From Nitrosomonas cryotolerans ATCC 49181 (GTDB taxonomy: Bacteria > Pseudomonadota > Gammaproteobacteria > Burkholderiales > Nitrosomonadaceae): a stretch of DNA of 64,000 bases. The notes beneath the pieces were generated by a model. The model ran no database searches and had not been told where the DNA came from. It worked only from the letters and a program-made list of their open reading frames with translations. Numbering within the stretch: position 1 is the first letter of the stretch; every line of letters starts with the position of its first letter. Positions 1-10,599 of the stretch are shown here, piece after piece. The DNA lies in assembly GCF_900143275.1 (NCBI RefSeq), contig NZ_FSRO01000001.1, positions 2,498,116 to 2,562,115 of the forward strand, read 5' to 3'. Both the position numbers and the translations under genes were made by a program.

Positions 1-493
1 CATACGCCTGCACATCTTCTTTAGTAATACGTTCACCCCGTCCTGTACCTCTAATTGCGTCTATTTCTGTCGCTTCCAGATCACTTTCTGCCGCGATCTT
101 CTTCGCTGCCGGCATCATCACGGGCATATTTTTATCGGTATTTCGAGCGATCAGGGCATCATCATGTTCATCTGCTGTAGCCGCAGACTTTAATTGCGAT
201 GATTCCGTACGCGCAACAGACGACTCAGTCGGCTCGGATACGATCTCAGCCTGCGCGTCGGTATCTATTTTAGCTATGACCTCTCCACCTACCACGGTTG
301 CACCATCATCCTTAATAATTTTTATCAATACACCCGCCTGTGGTGCTGGTAGCTCGAGGACAACCTTGTCGGTCTCAACATCAATTAAATTTTCATCTCG
401 TTTTACATATTCACCCTGTTTCTTATGCCAGGAAACCAACGTTGCTTCCGCCACTGATTCAGATAACGCAGGTACTTTGACTTCAACTAGCAT
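1..493 (-). CDS. sucB: Dihydrolipoamide succinyltransferase (E2 of 2-oxoglutarate dehydrogenase), 3' end outside window
   Basis: This is the N-terminal 164 residues of the E2 core of the 2-oxoglutarate dehydrogenase complex, which moves succinyl groups from E1 to CoA in the TCA cycle. The translation begins MLVEVKVPALSESVAEATL and carries a lipoyl domain with the lipoyl-lysine motif ETDKVVLE near residue 43. A charged, Ala/Ser-rich linker follows, then the start of the peripheral subunit-binding domain (PAAKKIAAE..DLEATEIDAIRGTGRGERITKEDV). The catalytic domain lies beyond the left edge. The gene starts 19 bases after the sucA stop on the same strand, so it is the next gene in the sdhB-sdhE-gltA-sucA operon. 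The specificity call (succinyl rather than acetyl) rests partly on the sucA neighbour. Confidence 0.95.
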   Translation of the reverse strand, partial: MLVEVKVPALSESVAEATLVSWHKKQGEYVKRDENLIDVETDKVVLELPAPQAGVLIKIIKDDGATVVGGEVIAKIDTDAQAEIVSEPTESSVARTESSQLKSAATADEHDDALIARNTDKNMPVMMPAAKKIAAESDLEATEIDAIRGTGRGERITKEDVQAY

Positions 494-511
494 GATAGTA
501 TTTTCCTCTCT

Positions 512-3334
512 CTAAATTTTCTCTCTGAATGCGGCTACAATTAATTCATTCTGTTTGAATTTGTGTCTTGCTAGATAGCCATCAGCCGGTGATGCAGATG
601 AAGGACGCAACGCATAACCAAGAACCTGATTTGGCCGCGTGTGTCGTAAAAGATAATGTTGAATCCGATGCCAGGCTCCTTGATTACCGGGTTCTTCCTG
701 GCACCAAACCACCTCGTCTGCCTCAGCATAGCGTTCTATTTCAGCTTGAAAATCCTCGTGTGGAAATGGATAAAGTTGCTCAATACGAATGATGGCCATA
801 TCCGTGATTTTCTTCTCCTGACGATAAGCCAGCAACTCATAGTAAATTTTTCCACTGCAAACAATAACACGTCGGATTTTCCTAGTATCCAGCTTTTCCA
901 TTTCTGAAATCACGGGCTGAAAGACGCCACTAGCAAGCTCATTAAGACTTGACACAGATTGTTTATGTCGCAACATGCTTTTCGGGCTCATAATAATCAG
1001 TGGCTTACGGATCGGCCGAATCATCTGACGTCGCAACAGATGAAACATCTGTGCAGGCGTTGATGGAATACAAACCTGAATATTGTAATCTGCACATAAT
1101 TGCAAATAACGTTCTAATCGCGCTGAGGAATGTTCAGGCCCCTGTCCTTCATAGCCATGTGGCAGCATCATTACCAAACCACATAACCGACCCCATTTAG
1201 CTTCCCCAGAGGCAATAAATTGATCTATGACAACCTGTGCACCATTGGAAAAATCACCGAATTGCGCTTCCCAAATTATAAGTTCATTAGGCTGAGCTGT
1301 AGCATAACCATATTCAAAACCCAATACAGCTTCTTCCGACAGCAATGAATTGATCACTGCAAAATCGGCTTGTTTAGGTGAAATATAGTACAAAGGAACA
1401 TGAATACGATCATCTTCACGTTCTGGGCTTTGATTATGTAAAACAGCATGTCGGTGGAAAAATGTACCCCGTTCGGAATCCTGTCCTGAAATACGTACCG
1501 GATAACCATCCTGCAAGAGTGCAGCATAAGCCAAGCTTTCTGCCATACCCCAGTCAAGAGGGAGTGTCCCTTCGCCCATCGAGCGGCGGTCATCGATAAT
1601 CTTCTCGACCCGGGCATGCAATTTAAATTTATCCGGAATATCAGTCAGTCGTAGTGCCAGATATTTCAGTTCTTTTATAGGTAATCCTGTTTTTACCTTC
1701 TGATTCCACTTAGTCGGTTTCAGAAAGGGGGCCCAATTTACTGAATAAGGTGATTTATATTTATAACAAACACTTTTGTTGGGATTAATTCCTGTATCCA
1801 TTGCATTGCGATAGGCCTGCACCATATCATCCGCTTCACCCGCCTGAATCACACCTTCAGCTTCCAGTCTATCTGCGTAAAGCTTACGTGTACCAGGATG
1901 TTCCCTGATAATTTTATACATTGCTGGCTGGGCCACCATGGGCTCATCTTGCTCATTATGGCCAAGACGACGAAAACATACCATATCGATTACCACATCT
2001 CTATGAAACCGCATTCGAAAGTCCAGCGCAATCTCGGTCACCATAGTCACTGCTTCTGGATCATCGCCATTAACATGAAAAATTGGCGCCTCTATCATTT
2101 TTGCTACATCAGTGCAGTAAAGTGTAGAACGACTTTCACTAGAATCAGAAGTAGTAAAACCAATCTGATTATTGATGATGATATGGACGGTACCTCCCGT
2201 ACCATAACCTCGTGTCTGTGATAGATTGAGTGTTTCCATCACAACGCCCTGCCCGGCAAAGGCTGCATCGCCATGAAGTAATACGGGCAATACCAGGTTA
2301 CCGAGTTTATCGTTCAATCGATACTGACGAGCCCGCACCGAACCCTCGACAACCGGATTAACAATTTCAAGATGCGAAGGATTAAAGGCAAGTGCTAAAC
2401 GAACAATACCTCCAGGAGTCATAATTGCTGAGGAGAATCCTTGATGATATTTAACATCACCCGAAGGGAGTTCTTCTATATGGTCTTCTTCAAATTCCCG
2501 AAAAAGATCAGCAGGCATTTTTCCCAGGGTATTAACCAATACATTCAGCCTTGCACGGTGGGCCATACCCATCACAATTGCCTGTACACCCATTTGACCT
2601 GCACGCTGCAGCAAGCAATCCAGCAGTGGGATCAGACTTTCGTTACCTTCTCCCGAAAAACGTTTCTGTCCCATATAGCGGGTATGCAAGTATTTCTCTA
2701 AGCCTTCTGCCGCATTCAGTCGCTCCAGAATATGGCGTTTATACTCTGGAGAATAACTAGGTCGAGAGCGTTTTCCCTCCAGTTGAGCCTGTATCCAACG
2801 TTTCTGCTCAACATCAGCAATATACATATATTCAACACCAACCGTACCACAGTAAGTTTGCCGCAATAACCGTAATATTTCCTGTAGCGTTGCATAATCG
2901 GGACCCACTAACGAACCCGTATTAAATACCGTGTCCATATCATGATCAGCCAATCCATAATAGAATGGGTCAAGCTCTGGAGGGTCTGGTCTTTCCATGC
3001 ATCTGAGGGGGTCCAGTTGGGCCTGACGCACGCCTAAATACCGATGCATATTGATCAGCTGCAATACCGCGATCTGTTTGCGGTCATTCGTATCAATACG
3101 TATAACTTCTGAACTATAATCCTGATCAACATGAGACATGAGTTGTGGTCTCACTATTGCATCACGTGATTGATTCTCTGTAATCGTCTCTTGTGTATCC
3201 TGAATCCTGTCAAAATAATTACGCCAGGCCGGCGTTACTGACATTGGATTATGCAGATATTTTTCATAAAGCACCTCAATAAAAGGTGCATTCGAACCAA
3301 ATAACAGGGAATCTTCGAATAATTGCTTATTCAT
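512..3334 (-). CDS. sucA: 2-oxoglutarate dehydrogenase E1 component
   Basis: A thiamine-diphosphate-dependent E1 subunit that decarboxylates 2-oxoglutarate and succinylates the lipoyl arm of SucB. The 940-residue length fits the family (about 930-950). The N-terminal segment that contacts E2/E3 is present (MNKQLFEDSLLFGSNAPFIE). The ThDP/Mg signature is visible as GDAAFAGQGVV followed by NNQIGFTTSD, and the C-terminal transketolase-like domain includes GYEGQGPEHSSARLER. I chose the ATG at 3334 because it matches the usual MNK/MQ start; an upstream in-frame GTG at 3349 would add five residues. It lies between gltA and sucB on the same strand. Confidence 0.97.
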   Translation of the reverse strand: MNKQLFEDSLLFGSNAPFIEVLYEKYLHNPMSVTPAWRNYFDRIQDTQETITENQSRDAIVRPQLMSHVDQDYSSEVIRIDTNDRKQIAVLQLINMHRYLGVRQAQLDPLRCMERPDPPELDPFYYGLADHDMDTVFNTGSLVGPDYATLQEILRLLRQTYCGTVGVEYMYIADVEQKRWIQAQLEGKRSRPSYSPEYKRHILERLNAAEGLEKYLHTRYMGQKRFSGEGNESLIPLLDCLLQRAGQMGVQAIVMGMAHRARLNVLVNTLGKMPADLFREFEEDHIEELPSGDVKYHQGFSSAIMTPGGIVRLALAFNPSHLEIVNPVVEGSVRARQYRLNDKLGNLVLPVLLHGDAAFAGQGVVMETLNLSQTRGYGTGGTVHIIINNQIGFTTSDSSESRSTLYCTDVAKMIEAPIFHVNGDDPEAVTMVTEIALDFRMRFHRDVVIDMVCFRRLGHNEQDEPMVAQPAMYKIIREHPGTRKLYADRLEAEGVIQAGEADDMVQAYRNAMDTGINPNKSVCYKYKSPYSVNWAPFLKPTKWNQKVKTGLPIKELKYLALRLTDIPDKFKLHARVEKIIDDRRSMGEGTLPLDWGMAESLAYAALLQDGYPVRISGQDSERGTFFHRHAVLHNQSPEREDDRIHVPLYYISPKQADFAVINSLLSEEAVLGFEYGYATAQPNELIIWEAQFGDFSNGAQVVIDQFIASGEAKWGRLCGLVMMLPHGYEGQGPEHSSARLERYLQLCADYNIQVCIPSTPAQMFHLLRRQMIRPIRKPLIIMSPKSMLRHKQSVSSLNELASGVFQPVISEMEKLDTRKIRRVIVCSGKIYYELLAYRQEKKITDMAIIRIEQLYPFPHEDFQAEIERYAEADEVVWCQEEPGNQGAWHRIQHYLLRHTRPNQVLGYALRPSSASPADGYLARHKFKQNELIVAAFREKI

Positions 3335-3361
3335 GGCCGGCAGCCCCACTTGGAAATAAAG

Positions 3362-4663
3362 CTATTTACGTAATGCAGCTGAAGGGATATTGCGCATGGT
3401 GATTCCAGTATAGAGTTGGCGAGGACGTCCTATCCTATGGTTCGGATCGGAAATCATTTCACTCCACTGAGCTACCCAGCCTACAGTGCGCGCCATGGCA
3501 AAGATAGCAGTAAACATAAAGGTCGGGATTCCCAGCGCACGCTGTACAATACCCGAGTAAAAATCCACATTCGGATAGAGCTTTCTGGAAATAAAATATT
3601 CATCTTCAAGCGCTATTTTCTCCAGTTGAAGCGCTAATTTGAATAAACGATCATTCTGTAAACCCAATTCATTTAATACTTCATGGCAGGTTTCCCGCAT
3701 CAGTTTTGCACGCGGATCAAAATTTTTATACACTCGGTGACCAAACCCCATCAATCGATAAGGGTCATCCTTATTTTTAGCACGTTGGATGTATTCATCA
3801 ATCCGTGAAACATCACCAATCTCTTCTAACATGTTCAAGCAGGCTTCATTTGCACCGCCATGTGCTGGCCCCCATAAACAAGCAATGCCTGCCGAAATAC
3901 AGGCATAGGGGTTGGCGCCGCTGGATCCAGCCAGACGTACGGTAGACGTAGAAGCGTTCTGTTCATGATCAGCGTGCAAGATCAGAATCCGATCCAAAGC
4001 GCGTACAAGGACAGGGTTAAGCTTATATTCTTCCGTTGGCACCGCAAACATCATATGCAAGAAATTTTCAGCATAACTTAAATTATTACGAGGATAGATA
4101 AAAGGCTGGCCGATATTGTACTTATAAGCCATAGCAGCAATCGTTGGCAGCTTTGCGATCAAGCGAAAGGCGGATTGCTCGCGATGCGCAGCATTAGTAA
4201 TATCCATTGCTTCGTGATAAAACGCAGACAATGCGCCAACCACACCGACCATTAATGCCATTGGATGCGCATCACGTCGAAAACCCGTATAAAATTTAAC
4301 CAGCTGCTCGTGCAGCATAGAGTGATTCTTGATGGTGTTATCAAACGAAGTTTTTTGCTCACTTGTGGGCAATTCACCATTCATCAGCAGATAACAGACG
4401 TCAATAAAATCGCATTGTGCTGCCAACTGCTCAATCGGATATCCACGATACAGCAATATTCCCTCGTCACCATCAATAAATGTTATTTCAGAGCTGCTGC
4501 TAGCAGTAGAAATATAGCCAGGATCATAAGTAAACATACCGCTCTTAGCATGCAGTGTACGAATATCTACTACATCTGGTCCCATAGTACCAGATATGAC
4601 AGGAAGTTCTATTGATTGACCACCCTTCCCAAAATCTAAGGTTGCTGTACCTTTTTGTACCAT
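3362..4663 (-). CDS. gltA: Citrate synthase
   Basis: Condenses oxaloacetate and acetyl-CoA at the entry of the TCA cycle. It is a type II hexameric-class enzyme of 433 residues. Active-site regions are visible: [45 protein letters not shown], and the catalytic Asp in NVDFYSGI. I chose the ATG at 4663 because a GGAG Shine-Dalgarno lies seven bases upstream; a GTG at 4675 would overlap that site. sucA begins 28 bases downstream and sdhE lies 182 bases upstream, all on the minus strand, consistent with one TCA-cycle transcription unit. Confidence 0.97.
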   Translation of the reverse strand: MVQKGTATLDFGKGGQSIELPVISGTMGPDVVDIRTLHAKSGMFTYDPGYISTASSSSEITFIDGDEGILLYRGYPIEQLAAQCDFIDVCYLLMNGELPTSEQKTSFDNTIKNHSMLHEQLVKFYTGFRRDAHPMALMVGVVGALSAFYHEAMDITNAAHREQSAFRLIAKLPTIAAMAYKYNIGQPFIYPRNNLSYAENFLHMMFAVPTEEYKLNPVLVRALDRILILHADHEQNASTSTVRLAGSSGANPYACISAGIACLWGPAHGGANEACLNMLEEIGDVSRIDEYIQRAKNKDDPYRLMGFGHRVYKNFDPRAKLMRETCHEVLNELGLQNDRLFKLALQLEKIALEDEYFISRKLYPNVDFYSGIVQRALGIPTFMFTAIFAMARTVGWVAQWSEMISDPNHRIGRPRQLYTGITMRNIPSAALRK

Positions 4664-4844
4664 GTCATTCTCCACTTATTGCATTTTAATCTGTTAATAA
4701 GCACTGCTCAGTATAAGAGAATCCATATCTACAGCCAGATCAGAAAATTATCAGAGCAAGGACTATCTCTCATTACAAGCGATATCAGTAACAAACTATT
4801 ACCCCAATATCTCGTTTATGCTGTAAATTCCCATCATACCCAGA

Positions 4845-5078
4845 TTAGCTCTTTTGCAGAAGTCCTAAAACTGACTGCAAATTACGATCTTCTATTATCT
4901 TTTTGGCAGTAATCATATCCCACAAATCATTATCGGAAAGCAATAATAGATTTTCAAATTGCTTCAATTCCGTTTCGTCCAGCTGAATGTAGTACTCATC
5001 CATAAAACGATGCAAAACAATATCCAATTCAAGCAGCCCGCGTCGACAGCGCCAGCGAGCACGTTCGAGTTCCTTCAT
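4845..5078 (-). CDS. sdhE: Succinate dehydrogenase flavinylation factor SdhE
   Basis: A small (77 aa) helical protein of the SdhE/YgfY (SDH5) family, which promotes covalent FAD attachment to SdhA. The family signature is visible as RRGLLELDIVLHRFMDEY near residue 13, with the later ..LLLLSDNDLWD.. segment. Its start codon overlaps the sdhB stop by 4 bases (ATGA), so the two are translationally coupled. The flavoprotein it serves, SdhA, is not next to it in this window. Confidence 0.93.
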   Translation of the reverse strand: MKELERARWRCRRGLLELDIVLHRFMDEYYIQLDETELKQFENLLLLSDNDLWDMITAKKIIEDRNLQSVLGLLQKS

Positions 5079-5770
5079 ACCATTCTTTTAACCATCATAT
5101 CTTTTATTTTCCCGATAGCATTGGTTGGATTTAACTCCTTGGGACAAGAATCCACACAATTCATAATCGAATGACAGCGAAATAAACGGTATGGATCTTC
5201 CAAATTGTCCAGTCGTTCAGCGGTCGCCTGATCTCGACTATCCGCGAGAAATCGATAAGCTTGTAATAATCCTGCAGGCCCCACAAATTTATCGGGATTC
5301 CACCAAAATGAAGGGCATGCCGTGGAACAGCATGCACATAAAATACATTCATAGGCCCCGTCCAATTTAGCTCTATCTTCAGGTGACTGAAGCCGTTCAG
5401 TTTCCGGCGGCGGATCATTATTAATTAGATAAGGCTTGATTGAGTGATATTGCTTGAAAAATTGACTCATATCTACAATCAAATCACGAATAACAGGCAG
5501 TCCTGGTAATGGGCGTATTTCTATTGGCTCTTTTAAACTCCTAATCGGAGTAATACAAGCTAATCCATTACGACCGTTAATATTCATCCCGTCAGAACCA
5601 CACACACCCTCACGACAAGAACGTCTCAGACTTAAACTATCATCTACAGATTTGATCCGTATCAATGCATCCAACAACATTTTATCGGTTGCCCCCAACT
5701 CGATATCATAGTCTTGCATATAGGGTTCACTATCTTTATCGGGATCATAGCGATAGATTGAAAATCTCAT
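5075..5770 (-). CDS. sdhB: Succinate dehydrogenase iron-sulfur subunit
   Basis: The electron-transfer subunit of complex II, with three Fe-S clusters that link the SdhA flavin to the quinone site. The plant-type 2Fe-2S ligands appear in SCREGVCGSDGMNI plus a downstream GLAC. The 4Fe-4S and 3Fe-4S ligands appear in CILCACCSTACP and CHSIMNCVDSCPKELNP. The 231-residue length is normal. The gene immediately upstream in the direction of transcription is thrC, not sdhA, so sdhCDA must be elsewhere in the genome. It is the first gene of the sdhB-sdhE-gltA-sucAB run. Confidence 0.97.
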   Translation of the reverse strand: MRFSIYRYDPDKDSEPYMQDYDIELGATDKMLLDALIRIKSVDDSLSLRRSCREGVCGSDGMNINGRNGLACITPIRSLKEPIEIRPLPGLPVIRDLIVDMSQFFKQYHSIKPYLINNDPPPETERLQSPEDRAKLDGAYECILCACCSTACPSFWWNPDKFVGPAGLLQAYRFLADSRDQATAERLDNLEDPYRLFRCHSIMNCVDSCPKELNPTNAIGKIKDMMVKRMV

Positions 5771-5867
5771 AACGGCCTCCTGATGAGTTGGTTAACAAAC
5801 TGACGATCAAGAATAATAGATTTAATTTTGCAGCACAATAACTTAAGCAAGAGCAGCTAGGCTAAAT

Positions 5868-7277
5868 TTATTCGCATCGTTCCGCAATATAAGCTTTAAT
5901 TGCACTAATATCGACATCTTTTACATCATATCGCTGTGATAGATTTTCTAAATTATCATAACCAGCCGGGCAATCCGGCTCACATCCAATAGCTTCAACA
6001 ATACTTTCAGAAAATTTTGCTGGTTGTGCTGTTTCCAGACAAATAAGTGGGATATCTGTTTCGCGATGTTCCAGTCCAACTTTTAAACCATCTGCAGTAT
6101 GTGGATCTACTATTACATTATATTGTTGATAAAATTTTCGTATCGTAGCAATACGTGCCGCATGATGACTGCTACCAGAAACAAAACCAAAGCGGCGTAT
6201 ATTGTCCCAGAAGGGGGTGGCGGAAAGATCAAAGGCCTCTCCTCTATCCACCCCTCGCCACAACTCAGCAACCTTGTCTGCCCTTCTTTCAGTTAAATCA
6301 AAAACAAAACGTTCAAAATTAGACGCCTTGGAAATATCCATCGACGGACTGCTTGTATGATGCGTTTCCATGGTAGCACGAGGACGATAAATCCCGGTTC
6401 TAAAAAATTCATCCAGCACATCATTTTCATTAGTCGCCAATATTAGCTGCTTAATGGGCAAGCCCATCATGCGTGCCACATGACCTGCACAAATATTACC
6501 GAAATTTCCGGAAGGCACTGCAAATGCAACTTGCTCATGATTTGAATGAGTCGCTGCAAAATAACCTTTAAAATAATAGATGATCTGAGCTACGATACGG
6601 GCCCAGTTAATGGAATTAACCGTGCCAATATGGTATTTCTGTTTAAACTGATGATCGTTACTAACCGCTTTAACGATGTCTTGACAATCGTCGAATACAC
6701 CACGTATGGCGATATTAAAAATATTTTGATCCTGTAAGGAAAACATCTGAGCGGTCTGAAAGCGACTCATCTTCCCCAATGGAGAAAGCATAAATACGCG
6801 AATACGTTGTTTTCCACGCATCGCATACTCTGCGCTGGAACCAGTATCACCCGAGGTCGCGCCAAGAATATTTAATGCATCACCCGTTTTCTCCAGTGCA
6901 TACTCAAAAAGATTGCCAAGTAATTGCATCGCAATATCCTTGAATGCCAACGTAGGTCCATTAGACAAACCCAGAATATGTAGCCCTGGCTCCAATGTTT
7001 TCAGGGGAGTAATGTCAGCATTACCAAATAACTCGGGCGTATAAGTACGCTCAATGATACCGCGTAAATCAGTCTCTGGAATATCATCAATAAAGCGGGT
7101 CAATATCTCAAATGCAAGTGATTGATAGCTCAGCTTACGCCATCTTTCCAGCTCAGCAGCATCGATTCGTGGATATAGCTCAGGAATAGCTAATCCACCA
7201 TCAGGGGACAGACCACTCAGAAGTATGTCAGAAAAAGACTTTGGTGGCATTCCACCACGGGTAGAAATATAGTGCAT
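5868..7277 (-). CDS. thrC: Threonine synthase
   Basis: A PLP enzyme that converts O-phosphohomoserine to threonine. The 469-residue protein begins MHYISTRGGMPPKSF, the usual N-terminus of the bacterial (type 2) enzyme. The Schiff-base lysine lies in GPTLAFKDIAMQ and the phosphate-binding loop in GATSGDTGSSAEYA. I chose the ATG at 7277 because an AGGAT ribosome site precedes it and the family starts there; a longer in-frame version to 7316 adds only a hydrophobic, unmatched leader. hom lies upstream on the same strand, 280 bases away. Confidence 0.96.
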   Translation of the reverse strand: MHYISTRGGMPPKSFSDILLSGLSPDGGLAIPELYPRIDAAELERWRKLSYQSLAFEILTRFIDDIPETDLRGIIERTYTPELFGNADITPLKTLEPGLHILGLSNGPTLAFKDIAMQLLGNLFEYALEKTGDALNILGATSGDTGSSAEYAMRGKQRIRVFMLSPLGKMSRFQTAQMFSLQDQNIFNIAIRGVFDDCQDIVKAVSNDHQFKQKYHIGTVNSINWARIVAQIIYYFKGYFAATHSNHEQVAFAVPSGNFGNICAGHVARMMGLPIKQLILATNENDVLDEFFRTGIYRPRATMETHHTSSPSMDISKASNFERFVFDLTERRADKVAELWRGVDRGEAFDLSATPFWDNIRRFGFVSGSSHHAARIATIRKFYQQYNVIVDPHTADGLKVGLEHRETDIPLICLETAQPAKFSESIVEAIGCEPDCPAGYDNLENLSQRYDVKDVDISAIKAYIAERCE

Positions 7278-7557
7278 AATAATCCTGGAAAATAGAATGA
7301 TACGGAACAAGAGCAATTATATCCGTACTAACCATTTTAAAAATCACGATGGGTCACCGTTATCAAGTCCCATTGCTTATCATGAAAACTAGATGTGTAA
7401 AGAACGAATATTTTCAAGCTACATCCTCATCTAATAAGTCAATAGACTAAAATACGCCATCGGCTCCACAAATACCTTTTCCAATCGTATCGCAATAAAT
7501 GGAAGCATCATAAAAGATGCTCACCTTGAAAATAACACACTTATCATTTTCTCAACT

Positions 7558-8874
7558 TCATTTATTATTTAATTCTTCTATACGAATGCGTATTACCTGG
7601 CCCATTATCACAGGCAATGCCTCAATCTTGGCAATAGCCGCATTAATATTTTTCTCTATTGTTAAATGAGTCAGGATAATAATACTCGCCTTATCTTCAT
7701 GCTCATCAGGTTCCTTCTGTATCATGGCATTGATGGAGATATCGAAATTGGCCAGTATCCTCGTGATATCTGCAAGCACGCCTGACTGATCGACTGCATG
7801 CATCCTCAGATAATAGGAAGTCTCTACTTCGTCCATAGATATAACGGGCGTATCTGATAGTAAGTCGGGCTGAAAAGAAAGTGAAGGAACCCGATGCATA
7901 GGATCGGCAGTGTGCATACGTGTTACATCCACTAGATCAGCAATTACAGAGCTAGCAGTTGGTTCAGCACCGGCACCAGCACCATAGTACAAGGTAGTAC
8001 CCACTGCATCACCTTTAACAACGATTGCATTCATCACACCTTCCACATTAGCAATCAATCGTCTGACAGGAATTAAGGTAGGATGAACACGCAGCTCGAT
8101 ACCGCTGCTAACACGCTTAGTGATCCCTAATAATTTTATACGATATCCCAGTTCTTCTGCATAACGGATATCTTCTCGAGTCAGTTTCGTGATTCCCTCA
8201 ATATAAGCCTTATCAAATTGCACGGGAATACCAAACGCAATCGCTGCCATAATCGTGATCTTATGCGCAGCGTCAATACCTTCAATATCATACGCAGGAT
8301 CAGCTTCGGCATAACCAAGCTGTTTTGCTTGGTCTAATACGGTTTCGAATGGCAAGCCTTTCTCACGCATTTCTGACAAAATAAAATTCGCAGTACCATT
8401 GATAATACCCGCGATCCATTCCAACCGGTTAGCTGTAAGTCCCTCCCGTAATGCCTTGATTATAGGAATACCCCCTGCTACTGCCGCCTCAAATGCAACC
8501 ATCACTCCTTTCTCATGTGCCGCCGCAAATATTTCTGTGCCGTATGAGGCTAACAATGCTTTATTGGCAGTAACAACATGCTTACCTTGTGCGATAGCTT
8601 TAAGTATTAATTCTCTGGCAATCGTCAGCCCCCCTATCAGCTCTACCACAATATCAATATCAGGGTGCTCAATGACCTCGTAAACATTATCAGTAACAAC
8701 AATGCCATCACCTGCTAGACAGCGCGCTTTTTCTAAATCACGATCTGCAATGATCTTAATAACAATTTCGCGCCCTGCACGACGCGCAATCTCTTCTCGA
8801 TTACGCTTAAGGACGGCAAACGTGCCACTACCTACTGTACCTATTCCTAACAAACCAATATTAATGGGTTTCAT
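7558..8874 (-). CDS. hom: Homoserine dehydrogenase
   Basis: Reduces aspartate semialdehyde to homoserine, the branch point to threonine and methionine. The 438 residues comprise an N-terminal NAD(P) Rossmann fold (GLLGIGTVGSG), the catalytic domain (ANKALLA, AAVAGGIPIIKALREGL, GYAEADPAYDIEGIDAAHK) and a C-terminal ACT domain from about residue 355 (LRMHAVDQSGVLADITRIL), which usually gives threonine feedback inhibition. It is monofunctional, with no aspartokinase fusion. It sits between alaA (94 bases upstream) and thrC on the same strand. Confidence 0.96.
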   Translation of the reverse strand: MKPINIGLLGIGTVGSGTFAVLKRNREEIARRAGREIVIKIIADRDLEKARCLAGDGIVVTDNVYEVIEHPDIDIVVELIGGLTIARELILKAIAQGKHVVTANKALLASYGTEIFAAAHEKGVMVAFEAAVAGGIPIIKALREGLTANRLEWIAGIINGTANFILSEMREKGLPFETVLDQAKQLGYAEADPAYDIEGIDAAHKITIMAAIAFGIPVQFDKAYIEGITKLTREDIRYAEELGYRIKLLGITKRVSSGIELRVHPTLIPVRRLIANVEGVMNAIVVKGDAVGTTLYYGAGAGAEPTASSVIADLVDVTRMHTADPMHRVPSLSFQPDLLSDTPVISMDEVETSYYLRMHAVDQSGVLADITRILANFDISINAMIQKEPDEHEDKASIIILTHLTIEKNINAAIAKIEALPVIMGQVIRIRIEELNNK

Positions 8875-8968
8875 ATTTTAAATTTTAAAAAAAAAGACGG
8901 ATAAAAATGTGTAATATTTGATAAAACAAGCCATTATGAAATATGCACAGCTATTAAAAATACCAAAA

Positions 8969-10195
8969 TCATGTTCCGTGACGCTTACGATAACGTTGGA
9001 GAAAGTGGGCAATACGATCAATCGCCTCCGTAAGATCATCAACATTTGGTAAAAAGACCAAACGAAAATGATCTGGAAATGGCCAATTAAAACCACTGCC
9101 TTGCACCAGTAAAACCTTTTCTTCTAACAATAGATCAAGCACAAACTGCTGATCATTTGTGATGGGGTAGATTTTCGGATCCAATCGCGGAAACAAATAT
9201 AATGCCGCTTGAGGCTTAAAGCAGGTAACACCAGGAATATCCGTGAGCAATTTCCAAGCCACATCACGCTGACGCATGAGTCTCCCGGTAGGCATAGTCA
9301 AATCATAAATACTCTGGTAACCACCCAGTGCCGTTTGAATTCCAAACTGTGATGGAACGTTGGCACACAAACGCATTGAAGCCAACATATTTAATCCTGC
9401 AATATAATCTTGAGCATGGCTCTTTTCGCCTGAAACAACGGCCCATCCAGATCGAAATCCTGCAGCACGATAATTTTTCGACAATCCATTAAATGTAATA
9501 AACAATACATCATCTGCCAGTGAAGCAACTGAAGTATGCACTGCATCGCCATATAATATCTTATCGTAAATCTCGTCTGCATAAATAATGAGCTGGTGCT
9601 GACGAGCGATCTCAATTATTTCACACAATAAATCCTTTGGATAAAGTGCACCGGTTGGATTATTAGGATTGATAATAACTATGGCACGCGTTTTAGACGT
9701 GATTTTAGCGCGAATATCATCCAGATCAGGCAACCAGCCCGATTGTTCATCGCATAAATAATGTTGTGCTACGCCGCCTGAGAGCACAGCCGCAGCGGTC
9801 CATAGTGGATAATCAGGCACCGGGATCAATATTTCATCGCCATCCTCTAAGAGAGCTTGCATGGTTATGACAACTAATTCGGAAACACCGTTACCAATAT
9901 AAATGTCTTCCATTTGTACATTACGAATTTGCTTCTCTTGCGTGTAATGCATAATCGCTTTACGCGCAGCAAATAATCCTTTGGAATCACAGTAACCTGA
10001 AGCAGCACTCAGATTGCGAATGACATCTTGCAAAATTTCCTCAGGCGCATCAAAACCAAATGTCGCAGGATTACCAATATTAAGCTTTATAATGTGGTGA
10101 CCATCCTCTTCCATCTGTCTGGCACGCTCTAGCACGGGACCACGAATGTCATAACAGACATTGGCAAGTTTGCTAGATTTCAATATTGGTCGCAT
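8969..10195 (-). CDS. alaA: Alanine aminotransferase (AlaA type)
   Basis: A fold-type I PLP aminotransferase of 408 residues. It closely follows the E. coli AlaA (YfbQ) sequence as I recall it, e.g. SSKLANVCYDIRGPVLERA, GYCDSKGLFAARKAI, IYIGNGVSELVV and ASMRLCANVPSQFGIQTALG. The PLP lysine is in FNGLSKNYRAAGFRSGW. It makes alanine from pyruvate and glutamate. The link with hom-thrC is common in beta-proteobacteria, where the gene is often just called an aminotransferase, so substrate preference is inferred from similarity only. Confidence 0.9.
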   Translation of the reverse strand: MRPILKSSKLANVCYDIRGPVLERARQMEEDGHHIIKLNIGNPATFGFDAPEEILQDVIRNLSAASGYCDSKGLFAARKAIMHYTQEKQIRNVQMEDIYIGNGVSELVVITMQALLEDGDEILIPVPDYPLWTAAAVLSGGVAQHYLCDEQSGWLPDLDDIRAKITSKTRAIVIINPNNPTGALYPKDLLCEIIEIARQHQLIIYADEIYDKILYGDAVHTSVASLADDVLFITFNGLSKNYRAAGFRSGWAVVSGEKSHAQDYIAGLNMLASMRLCANVPSQFGIQTALGGYQSIYDLTMPTGRLMRQRDVAWKLLTDIPGVTCFKPQAALYLFPRLDPKIYPITNDQQFVLDLLLEEKVLLVQGSGFNWPFPDHFRLVFLPNVDDLTEAIDRIAHFLQRYRKRHGT

Positions 10196-10599
10196 AGTTA
10201 TATAAAAACCCCTGAGATATAAAGAAAGAAGCGTGTCGTTAGGCTAGCTTAATCTTGTCATAAACGAAGGCATGCAATATTACATGACCCATTAACCAGT
10301 CGCAAATTCAACATTTCACTGATCGTCTGAGCACAATCTTCATGAATCTGGATTCCCAGAATTAATCAGCATCTATCTTGTCACTTTATTGATTAAACAG
10401 AATCGTTGATTAATTTAAAGGAATAATGCGGATTACTCGACAGAGCTATTTTGAAATACCTGAAAAACCAATTTTATTATCTTACAAGTGATGAATGATA
10501 GTATCTATCTCTGAATATCCAGAAATGTAATAAAACAGCAGCCCATTAGAACACGGTATAATATACTAAATTCACAGCACGCTATAGAGTAGAGCGATA
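10196..10599. other. 404-bp divergent intergenic region
   Basis: Separates alaA (minus) from the tyrosine phosphatase gene (plus), so it must hold two outward promoters. Apart from the -10 box noted separately, I see no convincing structure, tRNA or coding potential. Confidence 0.5.
10557..10562 (+). promoter_or_regulatory. Candidate -10 box for the tyrosine phosphatase gene
   Basis: A perfect TATAAT lies 38 bases before the ATG. No good TTGACA occurs at the usual 16-18 base spacing (aacagc is the best fit), so the call is tentative. Confidence 0.35.
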
